Assembly (NCBI GenBank): GCA_003450815.1
Contig: DMES01000080.1
Location: 1-12,627 of the forward strand
Length of the DNA stretch: 12,627 nucleotides
DNA from: Elusimicrobiota bacterium
Lineage (GTDB): Bacteria > Elusimicrobiota > Elusimicrobia > Elusimicrobiales > UBA9959
Direction of reading: 5' to 3'
Positions 1 to 7,199 of the stretch are shown here, piece by piece. The translations under genes and the position numbers were made by a program. How positions within the stretch are numbered: the first letter of the stretch is position 1; every line of letters starts with the position of its first letter. The notes beneath the pieces are model-generated. The model ran no database searches and was not told the origin of the DNA. It saw only the letters and a list, made by a program, of their open reading frames with translations.

Positions 1-483
1 TTGTGGGAAATGCTGCCTTCCCGACGCGACGCAGCCGGGCGGCTTGTAAAAGCCGATGTGCCGCATTTCTCGCAATACCAGGTGGTGGCCGCCAGCTATG
101 CGGTTTCAGTGGTTGAAACCGTAAAAAGCGGCCGCTCTTCGCAAATGGAGAATATTACGGCGGCGGCCGACTCCGCGTTCAGGCTGGGTGAGATTTATGT
201 GTACCCGAACCCGGCTAAAGGCGGCGAAATACCGACTTTACATATAGAGTGCGGTATAGCCGATACCGTGAACATAAAGATTTACACTGTAAGCGGCCGG
301 GAGGCGCATGAATACACAATAACCGGCGCGCCGGCAATAATAGACGACGGCAGCGGCTGGAGTTACGCCTATGAATATGCCTGGCGCGGGTATATACCGA
401 GCGGGGTATATTATTACTTCTTAGAAGCGCGCAAAGGCGGCCAAACGCTTAAGAAAACCGGCAAGTTCGCGGTGGTCCGGTGA
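1..483 (+). CDS. C-terminal part of a surface/secreted protein ending in a T9SS- or FlgD-like beta domain (5' partial)
   Basis: The reading frame is open at the window edge, so this is the last ~160 residues of a longer protein; the TTG at base 1 is not a credible start. The first ~35 residues include VPHFSQYQVV, which resembles the 'HFS-Y' stretch that often precedes the terminal domain of large bacterial surface proteins. Residues ~66-160 form a beta-rich domain opening with YVYPNPAKGG, then IKIYTVSGRE, then GVYYYFLEARKGG, and ending in KTGKFAVVR. This is the pattern of a type A T9SS C-terminal sorting domain or a FlgD Ig-like domain (YPNP, then 'vydl-sGr', then 'GvY', then a final 'k-v-v' strand). 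The stop overlaps the leader of the PorV-like gene, so the two are probably one operon. Family and surface location are inferred; the N-terminal function is outside the window. Confidence 0.75.
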   Translation: MWEMLPSRRDAAGRLVKADVPHFSQYQVVAASYAVSVVETVKSGRSSQMENITAAADSAFRLGEIYVYPNPAKGGEIPTLHIECGIADTVNIKIYTVSGREAHEYTITGAPAIIDDGSGWSYAYEYAWRGYIPSGVYYYFLEARKGGQTLKKTGKFAVVR

Positions 484-484
484 C

Positions 485-490
485 GGGGAG
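485..490 (+). promoter_or_regulatory. Shine-Dalgarno site that sets the start of the PorV-like gene
   Basis: GGGGAG lies 4 nt upstream of the ATG at 495. A GTG at 480 in the same frame has no such site in front of it and overlaps the previous stop, so ATG 495 is preferred. The site lies just past the upstream gene's stop codon, which fits translational coupling. Confidence 0.7.
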
Positions 491-494
491 ATTT

Positions 495-1475
495 ATGAAT
501 AAAATAATTTATCATTTTTCCCGGCCCCGGCTTTTGGGGCTGGCGCTTGTATTTCTGGTTGCTCCGCCGGTCAAGATAAGCCTGGCGCTTGAAAGCGGCT
601 CGGAGTTTCTGCGCATAAATACGGATGCCCGCGCCGGCGCGATGTCTTCAGCGGGAGCGGCTTCGGCTATGGGCATAAGCGCAATAGCCTATAATCCCGC
701 GGGCATCGCTTTAATGAGTAAAGGCGAGGCTGCTTTAAGCCACAGTTCCTGGTACCTTGGTTCCGCGCATGACTTTATTGGCGTCGGCATGGTTTTGGGG
801 AGCGGGACGCGGGGTTCGGGGCTGGGGGTAAAAAAACCATATTCTCCGGTTGTTGTTGGGGTAAGTTTTACACGGCTGTCCAGCGGAGATATTGAGGGCC
901 GCACAGTATCAAGAGGCCGTGCCGGCGGCTATTCGGCTTACGACCAGGCCGCAAGTCTCGCCCTGGCGCGGCAATACGGCGCCTATTGCGCAGGCGTGGC
1001 GGTAAAATACATTGAAAGTTCCATAGCCGGCGTTAAGGGAACCGGTTATGCGGTTGACCTTGGTTTAAGACGCGGTTTAAGACGTATTCCGGTATCTGTG
1101 GGCGTTGCGGTGCAGAATATCGGGTCCGGTATTAAATATATTTCACAGCGGGACCAGTTGCCTTTAAGCGTAAGCGCCGGTATAATGTTTATGCCGTTGG
1201 CGGGATTTATGCTTAACCTGGATGCCATACGGTATGTATACGACAAGCACACATCATATAGCCTTGGCACGGAGTATGCCTTGTTCGGCGGGCCGGGAAG
1301 CATGTTGGGCCTAAGCCTTAGAGGCGGAGTTAACGGCGGGACCGGGCAGAGCGCCGCCGGCGCTTTCAGCGCGGGAGCCGGTATAAGGTTTATGAACGCC
1401 GACCTGGACTATGCAATGTCGCCTGAAACCCGGTTGGGCGATACACAGCGCATAACGCTTAAGAAGAAATTTTAA
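495..1475 (+). CDS. PorV/PorQ-family outer-membrane beta-barrel protein
   Basis: A 326-aa protein. Residues 1 to ~32 are a basic then hydrophobic leader consistent with a Sec signal peptide. The mature N-terminus shows the PorV/PorQ hallmark: SEFLRINTDARAGAMSSAGA, soon followed by AIAYNPAGIALM. The rest is alternating beta-strand sequence rich in Gly and aromatic residues, and the chain ends TLKKKF with a terminal Phe, typical of outer-membrane barrels. In Bacteroidota, PorV is the outer-membrane carrier of type IX secretion that hands cargo with a C-terminal sorting domain to the attachment complex. Many PorV-like proteins exist outside that system, so the role here is inferred from the fold and from the neighbour upstream, which ends in a sorting-like domain. 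No terminator is evident between this gene and lnt (60-nt gap). Confidence 0.82.
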   Translation: MNKIIYHFSRPRLLGLALVFLVAPPVKISLALESGSEFLRINTDARAGAMSSAGAASAMGISAIAYNPAGIALMSKGEAALSHSSWYLGSAHDFIGVGMVLGSGTRGSGLGVKKPYSPVVVGVSFTRLSSGDIEGRTVSRGRAGGYSAYDQAASLALARQYGAYCAGVAVKYIESSIAGVKGTGYAVDLGLRRGLRRIPVSVGVAVQNIGSGIKYISQRDQLPLSVSAGIMFMPLAGFMLNLDAIRYVYDKHTSYSLGTEYALFGGPGSMLGLSLRGGVNGGTGQSAAGAFSAGAGIRFMNADLDYAMSPETRLGDTQRITLKKKF

Positions 1476-1535
1476 GCTGCATATTACGGGTGGTAAATCA
1501 GTAATACGATAATTTCTTGTGATTGACGAATAACC

Positions 1536-3095
1536 ATGCGGATTTTAAAAAGCAGAATATTTGAGACATTTACTCCTCCTCTTATTACTTCCCTGCTGAT
1601 TATCCTGAGCTATCCTAAATTCAACTTGGGCTGGCTGGCGTGGTTCGCCATGGCGCCGCTGGTTTATTCTTTGCTTTCGGCTAAAACCCTGAGAGCGGCG
1701 CTTTTGCGCGGCGGTATTTCCGGCTTCTTTTTTTACCTGGGGCTGCTTTACTGGATATATCCCACCATGCGCGCGGGCTCGGTTGATCCATGGGTTTCGG
1801 CGCTCGGGCTCGCCATGCTTGCCCTTGTGCTCTCGCTTGAATTCCTGCTGGTTTCTGGTTTCGGCTTTTTTCTTAAAAAGGCCGGGCCAGGGGTTTTCCC
1901 TTATGTGTTTTCCGCCGCGTGGGCCGTAATGGAATGGGCCAAAATTACCGTAAACTACAAAGGGGTGTGGTTCCCATGGTTTACGCTTGCCTATACCCAG
2001 TGGCAATACACTGAAATTATACAGGTGGTTTCCGTTACCGGGCTTTACGGGCTCAGCTTTGCCGTGTGTTTTAGCGGGGCGCTTGCGGGCAGGATCATCT
2101 ACCAGAAGGAAAAGCCGCTTAAGGCCCTAATTAAATTTTCGCCGGCGCTTGTCTTGTTCGCCGGGATTTGGCTTTATGGGGCGGGTGAACTTAAAAAAGC
2201 GGATTTGACCGTCTTTAAAGCGCCGCTTAAGGCAAGCCTGCTTCAGCCAGCTATAGACCTTTACGCCAAGTGGGACGCCGGCCAGGCGGACGCGATAGAG
2301 GCGAAGATCGGAGGCATGGTAAAAGGTATAGAAAAAACCGACCTTATTGTATGGCCTGAAAACGCCCTGCCCGGCTGGATTGAGGATAAACACTATGGCG
2401 CCTGGCTGTCCGGCCTTGCCGCTGAAAAACAGACCGCCAATTTTGTGGGTTCGGTTTCACGCGGCGACGGCAGCCGCGTGGCGGCTTTCCTGGTGGACTC
2501 ATCGGGTACCATAACGGCGGAATATTTCAAAAGGGTGCTGGTGCCTTTCGGCGAATATGTTCCGCTGCGCGATTTTCTGGGCCGCTACATTAAACCGGTG
2601 GCCGCGCTGGGTGAATTCCAGCCGGGAAGCTTTTCGCAGCGGCTGATGGAAGTGGGGCGGCGCGGCGGAGTGAAAGCGGATGGGCGGGACGCAAGTGGAA
2701 TAAAGATCGGCGCTGTTATCTGTTATGAATCTATTTTCCCTTTCCTTTTCAGGGAGGATGCCGTAAAGGGCGCGGAAATTTTTATAAATATAACAAATGA
2801 CGGCTGGTATCTGGACACCGCCGCTCCTTATCAACACTTGCTTGCAAATGTCTTCAGGGCGGTGGAAACGCGCCGCCCTGTAATCCGGGCCGCGAACAAC
2901 GGTGTCTCGGCGTATATAGATCCCTGGGGCAGAATTCAGCGCAGCCTGGGGCTGAACAAAACCGGTGTTTTGGAGGTTGAGGTAAAGCTTTCTTCCGTTC
3001 CTATTGAAAGCTTTTATGTCCGCCATGGGGACCTGTTCGCCTATGCGGCCGCCATGCTGTGTGCCGCCTTCCTGCTGCCGATGATGTTGCTGTAA
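1536..3095 (+). CDS. lnt: Apolipoprotein N-acyltransferase
   Basis: A 519-aa inner-membrane enzyme, the usual length for Lnt. It transfers an acyl chain from a phospholipid to the N-terminal cysteine of lipoproteins, the third step of lipoprotein maturation. Residues ~1-215 contain a run of hydrophobic segments (for example LLIILSYPKFNLGWLAWFAM and GFFFYLGLLYWIYP). Residues ~230-490 are the periplasmic nitrilase-like domain, followed by a last TM helix at the C-terminus. The catalytic triad is visible as E275 (VWPENALPGW), K332 (FKRVLVPFGEYVPL) and C396 (GAVICYESIFP), matching E. coli E267/K335/C387, with the conserved Tyr-Glu after the Cys. About 20 residues before the Cys motif are rich in Gly, Arg and Lys and look like a lineage-specific loop. 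The ATG has no good Shine-Dalgarno sequence (GACGAATAACC precedes it), but the N-terminus fits the family. It supports a diderm host. Confidence 0.95.
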   Translation: MRILKSRIFETFTPPLITSLLIILSYPKFNLGWLAWFAMAPLVYSLLSAKTLRAALLRGGISGFFFYLGLLYWIYPTMRAGSVDPWVSALGLAMLALVLSLEFLLVSGFGFFLKKAGPGVFPYVFSAAWAVMEWAKITVNYKGVWFPWFTLAYTQWQYTEIIQVVSVTGLYGLSFAVCFSGALAGRIIYQKEKPLKALIKFSPALVLFAGIWLYGAGELKKADLTVFKAPLKASLLQPAIDLYAKWDAGQADAIEAKIGGMVKGIEKTDLIVWPENALPGWIEDKHYGAWLSGLAAEKQTANFVGSVSRGDGSRVAAFLVDSSGTITAEYFKRVLVPFGEYVPLRDFLGRYIKPVAALGEFQPGSFSQRLMEVGRRGGVKADGRDASGIKIGAVICYESIFPFLFREDAVKGAEIFINITNDGWYLDTAAPYQHLLANVFRAVETRRPVIRAANNGVSAYIDPWGRIQRSLGLNKTGVLEVEVKLSSVPIESFYVRHGDLFAYAAAMLCAAFLLPMMLL

Positions 3096-3168
3096 TCCCG
3101 AAAATTGCGGTTGCAGTCGTTTTTCATTAAAAACCTTTGAATAAAGATATCCATCGCAATTTTCGGGA
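3096..3168. repeat. 73-bp inverted-end element (MITE/REP-like or hairpin)
   Basis: TCCCGAAAATTGCG at 3096-3109 and its perfect reverse complement at 3155-3168 bound a 73-bp unit; the match continues inward by a G-T and a T-A pair. The 45-nt interior carries its own 6-bp hairpin, GTTTTT (3119-3124) and AAAAAC (3129-3134). The element starts on the base after the lnt stop codon. There is no T-run after the right arm, so it is a poor Rho-independent terminator. I see no clear target-site duplication. It could be a small transposon-derived repeat or a 3'-end RNA structure for lnt. Confidence 0.6.
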
Positions 3169-3210
3169 CAATCCACTCAGTCAGTTCCTAATATTCGGCA
3201 CCCTCAGCCG

Positions 3211-3262
3211 AAAAAAACCTTTTTTACCCCGTCAATACGTTGTCGCGTTGGTCTGCTATAAT
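3211..3262 (+). promoter_or_regulatory. Extended -10 promoter with A/T-rich UP-like element
   Basis: A perfect -10 TATAAT at 3257-3262 is preceded by TG at 3254-3255 and one base, giving TGCTATAAT, a textbook extended -10 sigma-70 promoter. No good -35 box lies at normal spacing, which extended -10 promoters tolerate. A run of 7 A and 6 T separated by CC (3211-3225) sits roughly 45-58 bp before the expected start site (~3269), where an UP element would be. It drives the small ORF at 3295 and possibly the restriction-modification genes beyond. Confidence 0.6.
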
Positions 3263-3284
3263 ATTTTTACAAATTGCGGGGTTT

Positions 3285-3291
3285 GGGAGGG
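3285..3291 (+). promoter_or_regulatory. Shine-Dalgarno site that sets the start of the 63-aa ORF
   Basis: GGGAGGG precedes ATG 3295 by 3-4 nt. The frame can be extended to a TTG at 3274, but that codon is only a few bases past the predicted transcription start and has no ribosome site. Confidence 0.6.
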
Positions 3292-3294
3292 ATT

Positions 3295-3486
3295 ATGAAA
3301 AATAAACATGGGAAAGAAATTATAATCCTTGGTGTGAAAGTAGAAAAGGCAAACATGCCGGAAATGTATCGGCTTGCCAAAGCAAATCCCCAAAACCTGA
3401 AATTAATACTTGAGGGTGTTATGGCAAAAAGGGGATTCAAAAATCCAGGTAGCGCCCTGGCGCTGCTGGAAAGCGACTTGGAATAG
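3295..3486 (+). CDS. Small protein of unknown function (63 aa)
   Basis: I do not recognise this protein. It is soluble-looking, with no signal peptide or TM segment. A short beta-like start (KEIIILGVKVEK) is followed by two likely helices (MPEMYRLAKANPQNLKLILE and SALALLESDLE). It has its own extended -10 promoter and a strong Shine-Dalgarno sequence, which argues that it is a genuine gene. It lies 92 nt upstream of the MmeI-like gene in the same direction. Possible roles such as a small regulator of the restriction locus or an orphan antitoxin are guesses; no helix-turn-helix is evident to support a controller protein. Confidence 0.6.
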   Translation: MKNKHGKEIIILGVKVEKANMPEMYRLAKANPQNLKLILEGVMAKRGFKNPGSALALLESDLE

Positions 3487-3578
3487 CGGGAGTTCGCGGT
3501 TTACGGTGAATTCCATTGCCCAACGGCTAAGAATTTCATAGATTTACTTTATAGGGCGTAAAAACGCAGGGAGAACAC

Positions 3579-6404
3579 ATGCCGCCAATAAGCTGGAATG
3601 AAATAAGGCATCGGGCTATTCTCTTTTCCAAGGAATGGGCTGGTGAAACGCGCGAAGATGCCGAAGGAAAAACCTTCTGGGATGAATTTTTTGACGTATT
3701 CGGCATACGGCGCAGGGTTGTTGCAAGCTTTGAGGAGCCTGTTAAAAACATCTCCGGCGACTATAGCTATATAGATTTGTTCTGGAAAGGTATCCTGCTG
3801 GTGGAGCATAAGAGCCTTGGCAAAAGCCTGGACAAGGCGGAATCACAGGCCTTTAGCTATATACAGGATTTAGCCAGAGACGGCCGCACAGATGAAATCC
3901 CGCAGTATGTGATGCTTTCTGACTTTGACCGGGTTGCCCTGTACGACCTGGAACCGGAAGGGTCTGATTGCGCAGGCCGGGCTAACTTCCAGGGTCTTCG
4001 AAAGCTGGAGTTCCATTTAAAAGATTTTCATAAAAATATTCATGCCTTCGCCTTTATCCCCGGATATAAACAGCACAGTTTTGAAAGCCAGGCCCCGATA
4101 AACCTGAAAGCTACCGAAATTTTAGGCAACCTGCACGACGCGCTTGAAACCGGCGGCTATAAGGGCCACGAGTTGGAGCGGTTCCTTGTAAGAATATTAT
4201 TTTGTCTGTTTGCGGAAGATACCGGCATATTTGAGCGTGAAACATTCCGTTTATTCATAAAAAACCGCACAGCCAAAGACGGCACAGACCTTGGGGTGCA
4301 CCTGGCCCAGCTTTTTGAGGTGCTGAACACCCCCATAGAAAACCGGCAGAAAAACCTGGATGAATCTTTAACGGCTTTCCCTTATGTCAACGGCGGCTTG
4401 TTTTCCGAGCACTTAAGTTTTGCGGACTTTAACACGGAAATGCGCGAAGCGCTGTTCCTCTGCACGCATTTTGACTGGTCGCAGATTTCCCCGGCTATTT
4501 TCGGTTCGCTTTTCCAGTCAGTAATGGAGCCCAAAGCCCGCCGGCAGATGGGCGCGCATTACACAAGCGAGCGCGATATCTTAAAGGTTATCCGCGCCCT
4601 GTTCCTTGACGATCTTAAGGCTGAATTTGAACGGGTAAAGAAGAACAAACCGGAATTAAAGCGTTTTCAGCAAAAATTATCCACCCTCACCTTTTTTGAC
4701 CCCGCCTGCGGTTGCGGTAACTTTCTTGTTATCGCCTATCGCGAACTCCGCTTACTGGAGATAGAACTGCTTAAAGAGTTGTACGGGAAGGAACAGCAGA
4801 TAATAGACTTTACCCGACTGTCGCTTATTGATGTTGACGCTTTTTACGGTATTGAGCTTTCAGAGTGGCCCGTCCGCATTGCCGAAGTGGCAATGTGGCT
4901 TATGGACCACCAGATGAACCTTCTGTTGGGGGAAACCTTCGGCCAATATTTCGCACGCCTCCCGCTTAAAAAAAGCCCCACAATTATCTGCTGCAACGCC
5001 CTCCGGATGGATTGGAAAACAGTCCTGTCTCCGGACAAATGCAGTTATATCCTTGGCAATCCGCCTTTTGTGGGCGCAAAGTTTCAAACTAACGAACAGC
5101 GCGCTGACATGGACCTTGTTGCCTCTGCGGCAAAAAACAGCGGCCTGTTGGATTATGTGACCGGCTGGTATTTCAAGGCGGCGGAATATATAAAAGGCAC
5201 GCGCATTATTGTTGGTTTTGTTTCTACAAACTCCATAACACAGGGGGAGCAGGTTGGTGTGCTATGGAACGCTCTCTTTGAACATTACGAGATAAAAATT
5301 CTCTTTGGCTACCGCAGCTTCTACTGGGAAAGCGAGGCGCGCGGTAAGGCGCATGTGCATGTTGTTATTATGGGTTTCAGCGCTTTTGACATGCCAGGAA
5401 AGAAAATTTACGAATCCAATTCCGATAATGACAGTGTGATTGTGGTCCCCGCAAAAAACATCAGCCCGTATCTGGTTGAAGGCAAGGATATGGCGCCAAT
5501 CAATAGGTCTAAGCCTATATGTAATGTGCCGGAGATTTGTTTTGGGAATCAACCTATTGATGGCGGATATTTATTACTGGATGCCGTTGAAAAAGATCGG
5601 CTAATCAACTTATATCCACAGTCAAAGGAATTTATACGGCGGTTTTTAGGGTCTCAAGAATTCATTAATGGCGAAAAGCGTTGGTGCCTTTGGTTGGAAA
5701 AGGTATCACCGGCAGAACTTAATTCTATGCCGGAGATTTTGCGACATCTGGATGATGTGCGGGGATTTCGTTTAAAAAGTATACGACCGGCTACACGCAA
5801 GCTGGCCGAAACGCCTGGGAAATTTGCGTTTATTAGCCATCCCAAAAATGAATATCTGCTGATTCCTTCGGTATCCTCTGAAAAACGGCATTATATCCCT
5901 ATTGGATTTATGCCCCCAGATGTGATTGCCAGTAATCTTTGTTTAATTATTCCTGATGCCAACCTTTATCATTTCGGCGTTCTTTCCTCCACAATGCATA
6001 TGGCCTGGGTGCGGCAGGTTTGTGGACGGCTGGAATCGCGTTACCGCTATTCCAACAAACTCGTTTACAATAATTATCCCTGGCCGGAAACCCCCTCCGA
6101 TAAGCAGCGCAAAGCGGTGGAAAACACCGCCCAATCCGTATTGGATGCGCGCAAAGAATTCCCCGACGCCACCTTGGCAGACCTATATAACCCGCTCACC
6201 ATGCCGCCCAAGCTGGTTAAAGCCCACGCGGCCCTGGACCGCGCCGTAGACCTTTGCTACCGCCCCCAGCCCTTCCCCACCGAGCGCCAGCGCGTGGAAT
6301 TCCTTTTTACCCTCTACGAAAAAATTTCTAAACCATTATTAGCCACAACAAAGAAAAAAACCAAAAAACCAGAGGCGCGCTCTACTTTGCAGGATTTAGA
6401 GTAA
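3579..6404 (+). CDS. MmeI-like type IIL restriction-modification enzyme (single-chain endonuclease and adenine methyltransferase)
   Basis: At 941 aa it is close to MmeI (919 aa) and looks intact. The N-terminal nuclease domain (~1-160) has D66-X9-E76-H-K78 (in YIDLFWKGILLVEHK), the same D-X9-E-X-K spacing as the MmeI active site. A helical spacer (~165-310) follows. The methyltransferase core starts with motif X GAHYTS (325-330), then motif I DPACGCGNF (374-382), then motif IV NPPF (494-497), which marks it as an N6-adenine methyltransferase. Residues ~600-850 should hold the target-recognition domain; near its end is SRYRYS (820-825) and NNYPWP (831-836), the conserved arrangement of this family. 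A helical tail with a Lys-rich patch (KKKTKKP) closes the chain. Such enzymes methylate one strand of an asymmetric site and cut at a distance using the same polypeptide, so no separate S subunit is needed. AGGGAG lies 5 nt before the ATG. A poor TTGCCC/TAGATT promoter at 3516-3544 is possible. Target sequence cannot be predicted by eye. Confidence 0.93.
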   Translation: MPPISWNEIRHRAILFSKEWAGETREDAEGKTFWDEFFDVFGIRRRVVASFEEPVKNISGDYSYIDLFWKGILLVEHKSLGKSLDKAESQAFSYIQDLARDGRTDEIPQYVMLSDFDRVALYDLEPEGSDCAGRANFQGLRKLEFHLKDFHKNIHAFAFIPGYKQHSFESQAPINLKATEILGNLHDALETGGYKGHELERFLVRILFCLFAEDTGIFERETFRLFIKNRTAKDGTDLGVHLAQLFEVLNTPIENRQKNLDESLTAFPYVNGGLFSEHLSFADFNTEMREALFLCTHFDWSQISPAIFGSLFQSVMEPKARRQMGAHYTSERDILKVIRALFLDDLKAEFERVKKNKPELKRFQQKLSTLTFFDPACGCGNFLVIAYRELRLLEIELLKELYGKEQQIIDFTRLSLIDVDAFYGIELSEWPVRIAEVAMWLMDHQMNLLLGETFGQYFARLPLKKSPTIICCNALRMDWKTVLSPDKCSYILGNPPFVGAKFQTNEQRADMDLVASAAKNSGLLDYVTGWYFKAAEYIKGTRIIVGFVSTNSITQGEQVGVLWNALFEHYEIKILFGYRSFYWESEARGKAHVHVVIMGFSAFDMPGKKIYESNSDNDSVIVVPAKNISPYLVEGKDMAPINRSKPICNVPEICFGNQPIDGGYLLLDAVEKDRLINLYPQSKEFIRRFLGSQEFINGEKRWCLWLEKVSPAELNSMPEILRHLDDVRGFRLKSIRPATRKLAETPGKFAFISHPKNEYLLIPSVSSEKRHYIPIGFMPPDVIASNLCLIIPDANLYHFGVLSSTMHMAWVRQVCGRLESRYRYSNKLVYNNYPWPETPSDKQRKAVENTAQSVLDARKEFPDATLADLYNPLTMPPKLVKAHAALDRAVDLCYRPQPFPTERQRVEFLFTLYEKISKPLLATTKKKTKKPEARSTLQDLE

Positions 6405-6413
6405 AGGGTAAGT

Positions 6414-7022
6414 ATGGAAATGCTTCTACTAGATTTTATCAAAGTACTCGGAGGAATAATTATTGGTTTTTGGTTGACCAAATCTCACGATATTTTCAAA
6501 TTACGCAAAGACGATGCTCACAAATTGAGATTGGCATATGCTGATGTGGAGGAATTCGAAAGCGAAGTTATCGGGCTTAATAGCTTAGATGAGCTTATTC
6601 CCCTTGGTACACGTAATTCTTACAATATTTTAAGCACAAAAAACATCGAAGCATTTTTAAATACCAGACTTGCATATTTTTTACCAAGCGAGTTAAGGGA
6701 GAGTTTTCGATTTTTTAAAAACCGTATTGAGAGCCATAATGGAATGGTTGATCAGTTTAAAAAATCCAGTTTTGATGTCGAATTGATTAACAATTTCAAA
6801 GAATCAATTGTAACTGATTTAAAATTTCTCACAGGTGTTTACCCTGACATGACCATTGGATTTATAATTAGGGCACTTTTATATGTCAAAACTGGCAGAT
6901 ATGCTTGGTTTGGCTTTGCAATAACGGATAACGAGTTTTACTCAAAAATACCACCAAGAGAAATGAGTATGTTAAGGATTTTTATAGACCGCAAGACAAA
7001 GACGCCACATGATGTCCAGTGA
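6414..7022 (+). CDS. Unassigned protein with one N-terminal membrane segment (202 aa), coupled to the MmeI-like gene
   Basis: I do not recognise the family. Residues ~5-21 (LLDFIKVLGGIIIGFWL) form a single TM anchor, followed by positive charges (KLRK), so the bulk should be cytoplasmic. The remainder is mostly charged and helical (ADVEEFESEV, ELRESFRFFKNRIES, LINNFKESI), with an aromatic stretch near the C-terminus (GRYAWFGFAI). It starts 9 nt after the MmeI-like stop with AAAGGG 5 nt before the ATG, so co-transcription and translational coupling are likely. Base composition is visibly more AT-rich than lnt, the deacetylase or the peptidase genes, suggesting recent acquisition. It may be an accessory to the restriction system or an independent defence effector tethered to the membrane; the sequence alone does not decide. 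Confidence 0.75.
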   Translation: MEMLLLDFIKVLGGIIIGFWLTKSHDIFKLRKDDAHKLRLAYADVEEFESEVIGLNSLDELIPLGTRNSYNILSTKNIEAFLNTRLAYFLPSELRESFRFFKNRIESHNGMVDQFKKSSFDVELINNFKESIVTDLKFLTGVYPDMTIGFIIRALLYVKTGRYAWFGFAITDNEFYSKIPPREMSMLRIFIDRKTKTPHDVQ

Positions 7023-7056
7023 CCGTCCAAAAGCAAAACAAATGGCTGCTATTTCA

Positions 7057-7072
7057 ATTGTAAATTTACAAA
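7057..7072. promoter_or_regulatory. 16-bp perfect palindrome, operator candidate
   Basis: ATTGTAAATTTACAAT is its own reverse complement over all 16 bases. It lies 35 nt after the stop of the 202-aa gene and ~20 bp before the promoter candidate of the structured RNA. A dimeric regulator site is the simplest reading. A hairpin is unlikely because there is no loop. No regulator gene is in the window. Confidence 0.45.
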
Positions 7073-7092
7073 TGATTAAAATTTGAGGGTTA

Positions 7093-7122
7093 TTGCACCC
7101 ATGAAAAAAAAACATGTATATT
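7093..7122 (+). promoter_or_regulatory. Candidate promoter of the structured RNA / Abi_2 remnant
   Basis: TATATT at 7117-7122 (5 of 6 to the -10 consensus) has TTGCAC 18 bp upstream (7093-7098, only the TTG fits). The predicted start is ~7129-7131, just ahead of the hairpin that starts at 7135. The weak -35 keeps confidence low. Confidence 0.4.
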
Positions 7123-7130
7123 ATATCCAG

Positions 7131-7180
7131 CATACCCACCGAGCCTCTGTCTCTGACAAGCTTAATCCCGGTGGGTTTTT
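7131..7180 (+). ncRNA. Candidate ~50-nt structured RNA upstream of the Abi_2 remnant
   Basis: The segment folds into one long stem. CCCACCG (7135-7141) pairs with CGGTGGG (7169-7175), AGC (7142-7144) with GCT (7160-7162), and TGTC (7148-7151) with GACA (7155-7158) around a TCT loop. A run of TTTTTGCTTTT follows at once (7176-7186), as in an intrinsic terminator. A promoter-like -10 lies just before it and the Abi_2 fragment starts 20 nt after it. Some Abi_2/AbiF-type toxins are reported to be paired with a small RNA encoded next to them; this hairpin may be such an RNA. Alternatively it is only a terminator for the 202-aa gene transcript. Confidence 0.4.
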
Positions 7181-7199
7181 GCTTTTACAAAGGCCTTTT

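Noticed and set aside
1545..2006. 153-codon open frame on the minus strand inside lnt
   Set aside because: It is antisense to a strongly supported gene, rich in Arg/Gln/Pro as expected from reverse reading of GC-rich codons, and has no family resemblance.
2499..3176. 225-codon open frame on the minus strand over the end of lnt
   Set aside because: It begins inside the 73-bp inverted element and runs antisense to the Lnt catalytic domain; its sequence has no recognisable motif.
3518..3560. GCCCAAC resembling an integron attC arm before the MmeI-like gene
   Set aside because: The complementary GTTGGGC-type arm is missing and there is no integrase or cassette array.
7101..7199. ATG at 7101 as start of the Abi_2 frame
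   Set aside because: The 33 extra residues come from the hairpin/T-run region, have no family match, and ATG 7200 has a proper ribosome site and the expected family N-terminus.
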